This document shows, in pieces, positions 35,629-45,253 of a DNA stretch of 64,000 nucleotides. The stretch lies in the NCBI GenBank assembly GCA_905182185.1, contig CAJJAP010000010.1, forward strand, positions 1 through 64,000, given 5' to 3'. Each line of letters starts with the position of its first letter. Within the stretch, counting starts at the first letter, position 1. The notes under the pieces are model-generated. The model did no database searches. It had not been told where the DNA came from and was given only the letters and a program-made list of their open reading frames with translations. This DNA is from an uncultured Candidatus Poseidoniales archaeon (GTDB lineage: Archaea > Thermoplasmatota > Poseidoniia > Poseidoniales > Poseidoniaceae). A program made the translations under genes and the position numbers.

Positions 35629-36660
35629 CTAATTTTCTTGATATAATGCTTTTGAAAGTAGAGGGAGAGAAGTATCTAAGCGATAATCAATAGAGGAATG
35701 AGTGCCAACAAATTCTTGCCATTGATGGGTAATTCCAAGATCGTTTAGCCGTCCAACCAAACTACGAGAGCCATATTGGATGTGATATTGGTCTCGATTA
35801 CCACAGTCGATGTATAACGCACTTAGGCCCTGTAAGTTTTGTGAAGCATTTTCAACTAGTGTTAATGGATCAAACTGCAACCAATTATTCCAAGACTGCT
35901 CATCGATTAGACATTTGTCAAATGATACAGGCAAGGTAATTCCGAGAATGTTATCCGAAGTTACTGGTCTTGGGTCATAAGATGCTGCAAGTGCGCACAT
36001 CATCAGGGAGTGGAAATCGGCACCGGATAAAGATGCGGCTTGAACAACACTTTCGACATATTTTGCAGCACTCTCATGTTTTGCGATATGAGTAATTGTT
36101 TCAGCAAAAGTAGGCTTGTACATTAGGTCAAAACCAACATCTCCAGAATGACTGGCGATAGCAGACCAAACATTGGGTTGTGTCATGGCATTATACAATG
36201 CCCCATAGCCACCGGATGATTTGCCAACCAAGGCAAATTTACCATTGGTAGAATAACGCTTAGAGATTTCAGGTTTCAAACATTGAGATAGCCAACTTGA
36301 CCACTTACCCATTATCGGCGAATCAACAAATTGATTGCCACCAAGGCTGGTAAAGGTGTCAGGAAATACAAGAATAGTTGGCTTCATTTTACCTTCAGAA
36401 ATAAGTCTTTCATGGCGCTGTGGCAATGTTTCAGCAAAAGCCTTCCATCCAGCGCGTTGTGGTCCAGAAGATGTAAATGGTGCAAGATAAATGATGACAG
36501 GGATTAATTCCCCGTTCTCCATTGCCGAATCTGCTTGTTGGGGGATATGTACCAAAATCTCTCTGAGAGTAGGGTCCCCGAGGCGATTTTTGAGCAATTC
36601 TGAATCGACTGAAAATCTCTCCATTCGGCCGCTAAGAGGTGTGAAATTATGCCCCGGCAT
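35629..36660 (-). CDS. Putative esterase of the esterase D / PF00756 type
   Basis: 343 aa from ATG 36660 (MPGHNFTPLSGRMERFSVDS); a start at 36687 would add nine residues. An alpha/beta-hydrolase: LREILVHIPQQADSA, VIIYLAPFTSSGPQRAGW as the oxyanion strand, and the nucleophile elbow ALVGKSSGGYGALYNAM with G-x-S-S-G. A C-terminal FVGTHSSIDYRL may supply the catalytic histidine. There is no signal peptide, so it is cytosolic. Likely substrates are small esters or S-formylglutathione-like thioesters, but this is unproven. Confidence 0.7.
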   Translation of the reverse strand: MPGHNFTPLSGRMERFSVDSELLKNRLGDPTLREILVHIPQQADSAMENGELIPVIIYLAPFTSSGPQRAGWKAFAETLPQRHERLISEGKMKPTILVFPDTFTSLGGNQFVDSPIMGKWSSWLSQCLKPEISKRYSTNGKFALVGKSSGGYGALYNAMTQPNVWSAIASHSGDVGFDLMYKPTFAETITHIAKHESAAKYVESVVQAASLSGADFHSLMMCALAASYDPRPVTSDNILGITLPVSFDKCLIDEQSWNNWLQFDPLTLVENASQNLQGLSALYIDCGNRDQYHIQYGSRSLVGRLNDLGITHQWQEFVGTHSSIDYRLDTSLPLLSKALYQEN

Positions 36661-36895
36661 ATCACCTCCGTAGATGAACACACACATGGGCTAATCGGTT
36701 GATAATAAAATCTAGAATTTCATCATCGGCATTCGTGCAGTGGTAGTAAATTTCCACTGCTATTGTTTACCTGTTGCCCGCTTTGAGTTTGCAGTGGAAA
36801 CCAAGGGGTGTAGATTCTTAGCATGAATCATCATAAACTGTTGACTTCACATGCGATAAGTCGGGTAGTACAATCTATCACAAAGGGTGCTCATA

Positions 36896-39013
36896 ATGTT
36901 ACAAGAATTTGATTTACCAGCCCGTTGGACTTCCCTTATCCAAGACTACTTCTCTGAAGCAGTTCATAATTTGGCACAGACGTGGCCAGATGATCAATCC
37001 TTAGATATTTCATACCGGATTATAGAAGGGTTCGATACAGAATTTGCCAATGATATTGTAAAAAACCCCGACATCCATTTCCAAGCGGCGAATCAAGCAC
37101 TGCGTCAATTCTTAATCGATGCGGGTGGTGCTACAATGTACCCATTTGTGCGTATAATCCACCTTCCTAGTGACCAAATTCGCACCGTGTCGCAATTACG
37201 GGCTGATGATATTGGCCAAATGTTGGCACTCGATGCAGTAGTCACAAAAATTTCAGGTGTTAGACCTCGTATTTACTCTGCTGTGTTTCAATGCATGGCG
37301 TGCGAACATACTATGGTTCTCAATCAGACAAATGAGCAGGAACTGATAGAGCCTGTTGAGTGTGAACAAATTACTGGTGGTTGCGGAAGGCCAAAGAACA
37401 AAACTAGATTTGTTCTGAATCACAACGAATCAATATTGATTAATTCACAATTTATTGAATTACAAGAATTACCAGAACAGATGAAGGGTGGAATTCAACC
37501 AGAAAGAATAGTCTGTATCGGTGAACACGACCTTGCAGGAAAGTTGAATCCAGGTGACCGAGTAAAGGCCAATGGAGTTCTTTTCATACGCTCTCAGAGA
37601 AAAGGTGGAAAAGATACCCCTGTGTTTGATATCTTTTTGCGAATTCAATCATTGGAAAGGCAAAATATTCCATTGGAAGAGATTAATATTACCGAGGATG
37701 AAGAGTTGGAGATCAAAGAACTAGCACGGCGCCCAGATATCTATGACTTATTCACCAACAGTATTGCTCCTTCCATTTTCGGAATGGATGAAATCAAGAA
37801 ATCTTTAATGCTACAATTATTCGGCGGAGTGGCTAGATTAAATGAAGACGGTACAAGGAATCGTGGCGATATTCACATTCTGCTAATGGGTGACCCCGGA
37901 GTTGCGAAATCACAATTACTCAGCTATATGTCAAAACTTTCTCCAAGAGGGCGTTTTACTTCAGGTCAATCAGCATCCGCTGCAGGTCTAACAGCCGCCG
38001 CGGTCCAAGACCCATCGGCTGATGGAAGATGGACATTAGAGGCCGGTGCGTTGGTTCTCGCAGACTTGGGCCTTGCCGCAATCGACGAATTCGACAAGAT
38101 GAACGAGGGCGATAGGTCTAGTATGCACGAGGCGATGGAACAACAGAGGATATCGATTTCAAAGGCAGGAATAAATGCAAGTTTGCGAACAAGGTGTGCG
38201 ATTTTGGCAGCAGCGAATCCTAAGAAGGGTAAGTTTGAACCAGTTTCAGAGATTCCCTTTACTTCGCAAATCAATTTATCACCACCTCTAGTTTCTCGTT
38301 TTGATGTAATTTGGTTGCTAACCGATGATGCGGACGAAAACAAAGATGCAAAAATTGCCAATCACATCATCAAAAATAGATTACGAGGTGTCAGCGAATT
38401 ATTAGTCAATGAGGGTAGTGCATCCGATCCGTCTAAATCATCAGCAGAATTGAAAAAATCAGCGGATGATTCAGAGATGTTGCCAAGAGAATTAATTCGC
38501 AAATATATTGCCCATGCCAAGAGAACGGTCCACCCTAATTTAACCGATGAAGCGAGGGACCTAATCGTCAAGTTTTACATTGAAACCAGAAAAAAAGGTG
38601 GTAAATCAAGCGATAGTGTTTCAATTACTGCTCGTTCACTTGAAGCGTTAGCAAGATTGGCAGAGGCCAGTGCAAGAATCCGTCTCTCTCAAGAAGCAAC
38701 ACTCGAGGATGCACAAAGAGCGATTACTCTGACTAGTTTATGGCGATATGCATTAATGGGCGAGGATTTCGATGAAACCTCAACATATGCTGGAAAGAAA
38801 GGTTCTGTTCGTAATAAGGAAAAGGCGATTCGAGATATTGTTTCAACACTTCAAAATGATGGCAATGGAATCGCAAATTCAATAGATGTGTATAACGAAG
38901 CCGAAAAATTAGGAATCGATAGAAATAATGCAGAAACTATAATTGAAAAATTGGTTCTAAATGGCACATTGATGCGACCATCACTCGTAGATGGAACATT
39001 GGCAATAGTTTGA
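36896..39013 (+). CDS. mcm: Replicative DNA helicase MCM
   Basis: 705 aa from ATG 36896 (MLQEFDLPARW); the upstream GTG at 36887 is less likely. An N-terminal OB/zinc region has FQCMACEHTMVLNQ and CEQITGGCGRPK. The AAA+ core has Walker A LLMGDPGVAKSQLLSYMSKL, the SGQSASAAGLTAA helix-2 insert, Walker B LADLGLAAIDEFDKM, sensor 1 ILAAANPKKGKF and the arginine finger PPLVSRFDVIWLL. A C-terminal winged helix follows. It is the homohexameric replication helicase. No intein interrupts the Walker A region. It runs with gatE, 31-46 bp downstream. Confidence 0.95.
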   Translation: MLQEFDLPARWTSLIQDYFSEAVHNLAQTWPDDQSLDISYRIIEGFDTEFANDIVKNPDIHFQAANQALRQFLIDAGGATMYPFVRIIHLPSDQIRTVSQLRADDIGQMLALDAVVTKISGVRPRIYSAVFQCMACEHTMVLNQTNEQELIEPVECEQITGGCGRPKNKTRFVLNHNESILINSQFIELQELPEQMKGGIQPERIVCIGEHDLAGKLNPGDRVKANGVLFIRSQRKGGKDTPVFDIFLRIQSLERQNIPLEEINITEDEELEIKELARRPDIYDLFTNSIAPSIFGMDEIKKSLMLQLFGGVARLNEDGTRNRGDIHILLMGDPGVAKSQLLSYMSKLSPRGRFTSGQSASAAGLTAAAVQDPSADGRWTLEAGALVLADLGLAAIDEFDKMNEGDRSSMHEAMEQQRISISKAGINASLRTRCAILAAANPKKGKFEPVSEIPFTSQINLSPPLVSRFDVIWLLTDDADENKDAKIANHIIKNRLRGVSELLVNEGSASDPSKSSAELKKSADDSEMLPRELIRKYIAHAKRTVHPNLTDEARDLIVKFYIETRKKGGKSSDSVSITARSLEALARLAEASARIRLSQEATLEDAQRAITLTSLWRYALMGEDFDETSTYAGKKGSVRNKEKAIRDIVSTLQNDGNGIANSIDVYNEAEKLGIDRNNAETIIEKLVLNGTLMRPSLVDGTLAIV

Positions 39014-39059
39014 GCCAAGTCAGGCAATATCAATCGCTTGACTGATGAAGGGTGAGTGC

Positions 39060-41103
39060 ATGGGCTTTGTTATGGGGGAGACTTTTACAGAGCAGCCAGT
39101 TGGCGAAATCGCCGATGCTGATGCTCTAATCCCCGAAATTTTGGGCTTTATGTGTGGCATAGAAGTCCATCAGCAATTGGCAACAGGAAAACTTCATTCA
39201 CGTCAAAAAGGCGAACTGTATGATGTTACAATAGACACAGTTCCAGAACACTGGCCTCGCTATAATCGCAGACTTAGAGCCGGTAGGGGAGAAGGTGGAA
39301 AAATAGATGTCGCATCACGTTTTGAATCCCTCCGAAACCGTTCATTCACCTACGTACAATCGCCCAATGCTGGCTTGATAGAATTAGATGAGCAACCTCC
39401 TTTACCACACGACCAAGATGCAATAGATATCTCGTTAACAGTCTCAGCATTACTTCAGGCAAAGCCAGTATCGTTAATCCAAACCATGCGTAAGACCGTG
39501 GTCGATGGTTCCAATACAAGTGGATTTCAACGAACTTCCTTGATTTCGATAGATGGAACTCTATCTACTGAAACAGGCCCAGTAGGAATTGATCTACTAT
39601 GTCTTGAAGAAGATTCAGCGCGAAAGTTAGAAACTGAAATGACTGCTAATGGTGAAAATGTGATTTACAATCTTGACCGTCTTGGCCTACCTTTAATTGA
39701 GATCGCAACAGCTCCAGATATTACTTCACCACAACATGCAAAGGAAACTGCAATTGCTTTGGGAAGAGTACTGCGTCAAACAAGAAGAGTTCGCCGCGGA
39801 TTAGGTTCGATCCGTCAAGACCTCAATGTCTCATTGATGTGCGGTGATAGAGTTGAAATCAAAGGCTGTCAAGACCTATCTTGGATTCCAAGAATAATCA
39901 GTCTTGAAATGGCAAGGCAATTACATTTTTATCGCCTTACAAATGAATTGAGGAGTTCAATGAATCTGCCATTATTAACTCCTGATAGAAGAACTACAGA
40001 TTTGACAACAGAAACTCAAGTCGCAGCAGCAGTTGCACAATTACTACCATTGGATTTGCATGATGTTACCAATTGTTTTGCACAATGCACCTCAAAAATG
40101 GTCATCACTGGTTTATCCAATGGCAGCATAATGATGGCATTACCACTTGCAAACCTCGCCGGCAAGATCGGAACAAAACAAATGGATAATGGCGATTCCC
40201 AACTGCCCCGACTTGGCCGTGAACTTGCTGGTGCGGCAAAGCAAGCGGGTGTTAAAGGCGTATTCCATTCTGATGAGTTACCAGCCTATGGAGTAGAGGC
40301 AGAACAAGTGAAACATGTCCGTAGTGAATTGAAACTTACAGATTCAGATGCTTTCATCTTATGTTTAGCACCCTCGTTGGCAAGCGGAATTAGCACTTGA
40401 AAGCGTCCTTCACAGGGCACGTTTAGCGTGGCATCGCATTCCACAAGAAGTACGCAACGTAGTAGTCAAGAAAGGCGCTCCCGAAGATGGTACAACCTCT
40501 CCGATGAGACCACTTCCAGGCGGTGCTAGAATGTATCCAGAAACAGATATTCCATCTTTCATTCTATCCAACCAAGAATGGCTCACTATTCTTGAAAATT
40601 TACCGATGAGTGATGATGAGCGGAATATGAGGATGCAGCAGTTTGAGATTTCACAAGATCAATCTAAACAAATAATTGCAAGACAATTGGATGATATTTT
40701 CGTGGATAATATTGGCGATTTACCCCACAAGGGGCTGGCGACATTACTTTTAGAAAACGATACTGTGAATCCTCAATTATTGGCTAATGTGCTTCGAGCA
40801 AAAGAAGCAGGTCACCTTTCACGCGAATCTATGAACGAGATAGTTACAACATTAATAGGTTCAAATCCGACAGTTGAAGAGATTGCCGAATATGCAGAAA
40901 AGAATGGATATAAACCTGCTAATGTTGCAGATTTAGCTTCAGTAGTAGACTCTATCATCGCTCAAAGAATTGACTTTGTCAAAGAAAGAGGCATGGGCGC
41001 CATGGGACCATTGATGGGAATTGTAATGCAGGAATCTGCTGGTGCAGATGGTAAGCAGGTAAGCGCATTATTGCGAGTAGCGATTCAAAAAGTAATAGAG
41101 TGA
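39060..41103 (+). CDS. gatE: Glu-tRNA(Gln) amidotransferase subunit E (frameshifted near 40390)
   Basis: Archaea-specific subunit that pairs with GatD to make Gln-tRNA(Gln). It starts at ATG 39060 (or 39045). The N-terminal GatB/E catalytic core has FMCGIEVHQQLATGKLHSRQ, TFVQS-like FTYVQSPNAGLIELDEQPP, VVDGSNTSGFQRTSLI and LPLIEIATAPDI. The frame stops at 40400, but the next frame carries ALESVLHRARLAWHRIPQEV and MRPLPGGARMYPETDIPSF, conserved GatE sequence, then the tail-domain repeats and a YqeY-like helical C-terminus to 41103. One base change near 40390 restores the gene. The gene is expected to be essential, so error is likelier than loss. Confidence 0.88.
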
Positions 41104-42857
41104 TGTCCATGAATCGCCTACAAAGGTCACTCATATTCTGCGCTATTTTTCTAATTCTAAGCACAGGTTCAGCGAGTGCAATATCAAGTCCAAGTGAATC
41201 AGACCAAATTTATGGATTTGAGGCACAATGGGTTCAACAATTTGACGCTGGATATGTTACTACTGCACCCATAATAGATAATGCAACAATATTTGTGCGG
41301 ACCAGTGGAATGTGGATCGGACAAGAAAGACCACAAGTATTTGCATACGAATTAACAGGTAAGGAATTATGGAATAATACCAATCTCAATGCCACCCAAC
41401 ATGATATGTCGCCTTTGAAGATAATAGAGGCAGGGCAAGGACAATGCGGAACTTGGTCTAAGCAACTTATCATCGGCTGGTCTGATGGATTAATCGAATC
41501 ACTTGAACCGATGACAGGGCTAAGAAATTGGCATTATCAAAGCGAGGTAAATGTTTGGGGAATTACTGGTTCATTGGCTCAAGACGAGGATAAATTAGTA
41601 GCGCCAACAAGAACAGGAATCGTTAGTTTGTGTTTAGCAGATGGGACTTTAATCCAAAACACAACTACCGATTTGGGTTGGAGAAATGGTGTTACTGTGA
41701 CCGATACCGGCTATCTAGTGGGTGATGAAAATGGAACTCTATGGCATCTATCACGCGAGGGCAATTTGACATCATATCCACTGGCAATTGGCAAAATTAG
41801 ACATCCACCTCTCTTGACCAATGGGGGAATAGTGATACATGCGCAGGGACAAGGGCAGAGCACAATTGCCCTACTCGATGAAAACTATTCAATAATCAAC
41901 AGTCATATTTCAGGTTCTTCTCCAGCGATGCCAATCATTGTAGACGGGTATTTGGTGACAGGTGATTCATCTGAATTACGTTCATTTGATTGTTCGCAAA
42001 ATTGCAGTGCATTATCTTCGCTATCATTCGCCACCAACGGTGAGATGGCAATGGGATTGGATAGTCAATTCATGGTGCCACTCAACACAGCCCAAGGTGG
42101 CTGGAAAGGATTTACATTAGTTGAAAATGGATTACTTGAACATATTAGAGGCTTCCAACCGGGTTTCTCAACATATACAACCGCAGCACCCGCAGTATAT
42201 TCTGAAGCAGATTCAGATTGGTTGGTATTAGCAAATGACGCCGGTAGGATGGCTGTTTATTGGCGTGGATTAAATGAAACAAATATCATCGATGAAGTGG
42301 ATGAAAACCTTTCAATAGATAATGATGAACAAAATTATAATCAAATAATTTTACTTGCAATTTTCAGTAGTTTCTGTGCAATATTATTCATTGTAGGAAA
42401 GCCACAACAAGGCAAGAAATTTTCAATATTACTTATTTTGATTGTCGCGGTCATCACAATACCAACATTGTCAACCCAATGGTCGGGCAAAGTGGATGAT
42501 TTGAGCGCGACTATTGGGGATGAAGGCGCAACGAATGGAGTAGAAGGTGAATGGAATCAAAGTTGGCCCGAACATTGGAGAGATACTCAGGTCTTAATTA
42601 TTGAAATAGATGGCCAACAGCAAATCATGGGTGGATATTCAGGATATGATAATGTCTTACAGTTAACGACTCAAGCAGCCTCTGACCTAAATATTACAAT
42701 TAGTTCACAGCAATCAGATCTCGGCACTTATATCACTTCGTTTAATGATCACCAAGGGCAAGGTTGGGAGTTTTTCGTCAATGGTACAAGAGGCTCATTA
42801 TCGGCAGAAAATGTTGTCATTGAAGAAAATACAATCGTTCACTGGCTACCTGCATGA
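41103..42857 (+). CDS. Secreted PQQ-like beta-propeller protein with C-terminal DUF4430-like domain
   Basis: About 584 aa. The ATG at 41103 overlaps the gatE stop (TGATG). The signal peptide is LQRSLIFCAIFLILSTGSAS. Residues about 30-390 read as PQQ/WD-like blades (VFAYELTGKELWNNT; LEPMTGLRNWHYQS; VLANDAGRMAVYWRGL). Two TMs follow near 412-463 (IILLAIFSSFCAILFIVG; ILLILIVAVITIPTL). The last 90 residues resemble DUF4430, with GQGWEFFVNGTRGSL and ENTIVHWLP as in transcobalamin-like C-terminal domains. The gene after it encodes an ECF S-component-like protein, so uptake of a vitamin or cofactor is inferred. Confidence 0.65.
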   Translation: MSMNRLQRSLIFCAIFLILSTGSASAISSPSESDQIYGFEAQWVQQFDAGYVTTAPIIDNATIFVRTSGMWIGQERPQVFAYELTGKELWNNTNLNATQHDMSPLKIIEAGQGQCGTWSKQLIIGWSDGLIESLEPMTGLRNWHYQSEVNVWGITGSLAQDEDKLVAPTRTGIVSLCLADGTLIQNTTTDLGWRNGVTVTDTGYLVGDENGTLWHLSREGNLTSYPLAIGKIRHPPLLTNGGIVIHAQGQGQSTIALLDENYSIINSHISGSSPAMPIIVDGYLVTGDSSELRSFDCSQNCSALSSLSFATNGEMAMGLDSQFMVPLNTAQGGWKGFTLVENGLLEHIRGFQPGFSTYTTAAPAVYSEADSDWLVLANDAGRMAVYWRGLNETNIIDEVDENLSIDNDEQNYNQIILLAIFSSFCAILFIVGKPQQGKKFSILLILIVAVITIPTLSTQWSGKVDDLSATIGDEGATNGVEGEWNQSWPEHWRDTQVLIIEIDGQQQIMGGYSGYDNVLQLTTQAASDLNITISSQQSDLGTYITSFNDHQGQGWEFFVNGTRGSLSAENVVIEENTIVHWLPA

Positions 42858-42908
42858 TATTGCAAAATCGTTGCTAATTTGCGCGCAACCCTCAAGGAGG
42901 CGTTACCC

Positions 42909-43580
42909 TTGGCTTGCTATATGTTCCAAGCCCTTGGTACACACGGACCAGTCCTTTCACCAACAACTAGTCTTGTTTTGGATGTAATTTTAGTAGTCGC
43001 AGCATTTTGGCTATTAGCAACTCCTTCGAAGAAGAGTCTTGGAGATTCACTGTTGCTAGTTACATTAGTTCTAGCAGTTTCTGCAACACGAGTATTGATG
43101 CAACCTTTACCTAATATCCAACCTGTGACGGTTGCAGCATTGATCATCGGAGCTCAATTAGGAGCGCGACGTGGTGCTGCTTTCGCAATATTGGTCGCAA
43201 TGATTTCCAATGCCGTAATCGGTAACGGGTGGTGGACTATTTTCCAAGCCATAGGTTGGGCAAGCGTTGCGGTTATGGGCTCAAAGTTAGCCTTAATTGT
43301 CAATGGGGAATTACAACGCAGCCGTCTCTTTATTGCGGCTATCGCTTCTGCCTTTGTCTTTGATCTCATAGTTTCATTATCTATCATAGATAGTTCATTT
43401 ACATTATTGACTTTCCTAACATATTTGGCTCATGGAATCCCATATGATTTACTACACGCAGTAGGCAACCTAACCTTTGCAGTTTGGTTTGGTTCATGGT
43501 TTGCAGATGTGGTTGCAGAAGATATCGTTGTTGAAGAAATTGAATTCACAGCAGTGGAATCTATTGTTCAACAATCCTGA
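42909..43580 (+). CDS. ECF-transporter S-component-like membrane protein
   Basis: About 223 aa. A strong AAGGAGG at 42894-42900 points to TTG 42909 (or ATG 42921) as the start, even though the frame is open further upstream. About six hydrophobic spans include PLPNIQPVTVAALIIGAQLG followed by ARRGAAFAILVAMISNAVI and NGWWTIFQAIGWASVAVMG. The small-residue-rich first part and the GxxxG-like loop are typical of energy-coupling-factor substrate-binding subunits. No EcfA or EcfT gene is in the window, so it would share ones encoded elsewhere. The preceding DUF4430-like surface protein is the likely partner. Confidence 0.6.
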   Translation: MACYMFQALGTHGPVLSPTTSLVLDVILVVAAFWLLATPSKKSLGDSLLLVTLVLAVSATRVLMQPLPNIQPVTVAALIIGAQLGARRGAAFAILVAMISNAVIGNGWWTIFQAIGWASVAVMGSKLALIVNGELQRSRLFIAAIASAFVFDLIVSLSIIDSSFTLLTFLTYLAHGIPYDLLHAVGNLTFAVWFGSWFADVVAEDIVVEEIEFTAVESIVQQS

Positions 43581-43601
43581 ATAATAAGGTTGTAGAAGGT
43601 T

Positions 43602-43970
43602 ATGTCTAACGCAGATGATTCCCCTTCAATGGCTTTGGTAGTTCGAAAAGACTTGGGATTATCGGCAGGTAAAATGGCTGTTCAATGTGCACATGCAGCA
43701 GTTTCGTGCACCATGGCCTCACGCAAGACCAATTCCAGATTAATGGAGAGATGGCTAAATGGTGGAGCCAGAAAGATATGTCTCAAAGTTGACGACCTGC
43801 AAAGTCTGCAACAATTAGCTGGACAGGCACAAGCAGCAGGTCTGGTAACACACATCGTCAAAGATGCTGGCCATACAGAAGTGGAGCCTGGGACGATAAC
43901 AGTTCTCGGCATTGGACCAGCACCAAGAAGGTCAATCGATGCACTCACTTCACAGTTGAAGCCTTATTGA
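43602..43970 (+). CDS. pth2: Peptidyl-tRNA hydrolase 2 family, copy 1
   Basis: 122 aa. Pth2 fold: MALVVRKDLGLSAGKMAVQC and AHAAVSCTMASRK, with the catalytic lysine and histidine regions; KICLKVDDLQSLQQLAGQAQ; and AGLVTHIVKDAGHTEVEPGT. It releases peptides from prematurely dropped peptidyl-tRNA. The start motif reads LGLSAGKMAVQ, where the second copy has the canonical LKMGKGKIAAQ. It is followed 60 bp later by that paralogue. Confidence 0.85.
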   Translation: MSNADDSPSMALVVRKDLGLSAGKMAVQCAHAAVSCTMASRKTNSRLMERWLNGGARKICLKVDDLQSLQQLAGQAQAAGLVTHIVKDAGHTEVEPGTITVLGIGPAPRRSIDALTSQLKPY

Positions 43971-44030
43971 GGGTTGAGCCCTACCTCGGCTTGAGGGGAT
44001 GAAGTGGGACTACGCTCAATTATTCACAAG

Positions 44031-44420
44031 ATGACAGCTCCTTCACATCAAGGAGATTCGCCCTCAGGGCCAGTCAAAATGATTCTTATCGTCAATAATG
44101 GCCTAAAGATGGGTAAAGGTAAAATCGCTGCACAAGCAGGTCATGCTTCAGTTCAAGCAACTCTAAACGCAGGACAAAAAAATCCCCTAGTTCTTGATGC
44201 ATGGTTATCTTCTGGACAAAAAAAGGTCTGTCTAAAAGGTGATGATGCAGACCATTTACTGGCACTAGAAAAATTAGCAATCGATGAGGGATTGTTGACT
44301 TCAAAGGTTCACGATGCTGGACATACTCAAATCCCTTCAGGTTCTTTGACCGTATTAGCCATTGGACCTTGTCAAGATGAGTTGGTTGAGAAAATAACAG
44401 GTACTCTCAAACTTCTTTAA
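44031..44420 (+). CDS. pth2: Peptidyl-tRNA hydrolase 2 family, copy 2
   Basis: 129 aa from ATG 44031; GTG 44004 would add nine residues. KMILIVNNGLKMGKGKIAAQ and AGHASVQATLNAGQ are closer to the archaeal Pth2 consensus than copy 1. KKVCLKGDDADHLLALEKLA and DAGHTQIPSGSLTVLAIGP complete the fold. Identity between the two copies looks low by eye, so the duplication is old. Tandem pth2 genes are unusual; one copy may have a changed substrate. Confidence 0.85.
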   Translation: MTAPSHQGDSPSGPVKMILIVNNGLKMGKGKIAAQAGHASVQATLNAGQKNPLVLDAWLSSGQKKVCLKGDDADHLLALEKLAIDEGLLTSKVHDAGHTQIPSGSLTVLAIGPCQDELVEKITGTLKLL

Positions 44421-44422
44421 TT

Positions 44423-45152
44423 TCATTTGTCCAATTCTTCATCAAAGAATGGACTGGATAACATCTCGATTTCACCATTATTGATGGCGAGTAACCTATC
44501 TCTGGGAATAACTTCCCAATTCTCATCAGTTAATTCCTTAGTAGAAATTAGTATTGCGTCGCCATATGCCTTTGAACGTCTAAGCATATACATTGGTTTA
44601 CTGCTATAATGGTTAAAAGCATACATCATGTTTCCATCACTGATCAACAAATTCAAGTTGATAGTGCCATCATATAAATTAAACACATTTTCAATCGCCT
44701 TTTTCAATGCTGTATATTTTCCTCTAAAGGTTCCAGAGTCTTGATATTCACTTACCTTGTCCATTATTTGATGAAAAATTGTCTCTGAATCTGTATCTCC
44801 CTCTCGCCATCGGGTGACCTCCTGCACCAGTGACCCAGCCGTTATGAGCCAACATCCAGTCTCTTCCGTTGTGGTGGCGAGTGAATGGATGGCAATTACA
44901 ATCATTCGGCTCGCCCTGCGTAGCATAGCGAATATGAGCGATTAGGTTGTGACTACGGGCCTCATCTATACTGTCAAAGAAAGCATCATCCCAGTCTGCT
45001 CTACATGCAGCACGATGCACTACTGCACTATTTCCTTCAAACCACCCAATACCCCAGCCATCAGGGTTTCTGCTGGCGTATTCTGAAAATATTGGTAAAC
45101 TTCTTGTAGCCCTATCTTCATCGTTACAACTCATTGCAAATAAATCACACAT
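44423..45152 (-). CDS. Class II glutamine amidotransferase, EgtC/YafJ-like (frameshifted near 44835)
   Basis: The N-terminal nucleophile Cys2 is in MCDLFAMSCN, followed by RNPDGWGIGWFEGNSAVV, HIRYATQGEPNDCNCHPF and WMLAHNG, all typical Ntn-hydrolase amidotransferase motifs. Just after LAHNG the frame is lost, and the next frame continues with SLVQEVTRWREGDTDSET and AINNGEIEMLS to the stop at 44423. One base change near 44835 restores about 243 residues. Such proteins supply or transfer glutamine-amide nitrogen; the partner here is unknown. It is divergent from the threonine aldolase gene. Confidence 0.75.
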
Positions 45153-45253
45153 AACTCTAAATTACCACGAGTATATTTCAATCCTTGCCCATGACCTTGC
45201 AAAAGATTACACAAAACCACCGGTTTGATGTGTGTTGGCGAACAGGCGAGTAC

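Noticed and set aside
36896-39013. Intein in the MCM gene
   Set aside because: Walker A and flanking motifs are contiguous, and total length is normal for an archaeal MCM.
40380-40410. Programmed frameshifting in gatE
   Set aside because: There is no classic slippery heptamer, and similar breaks occur in unrelated genes across the window, which favours consensus error.
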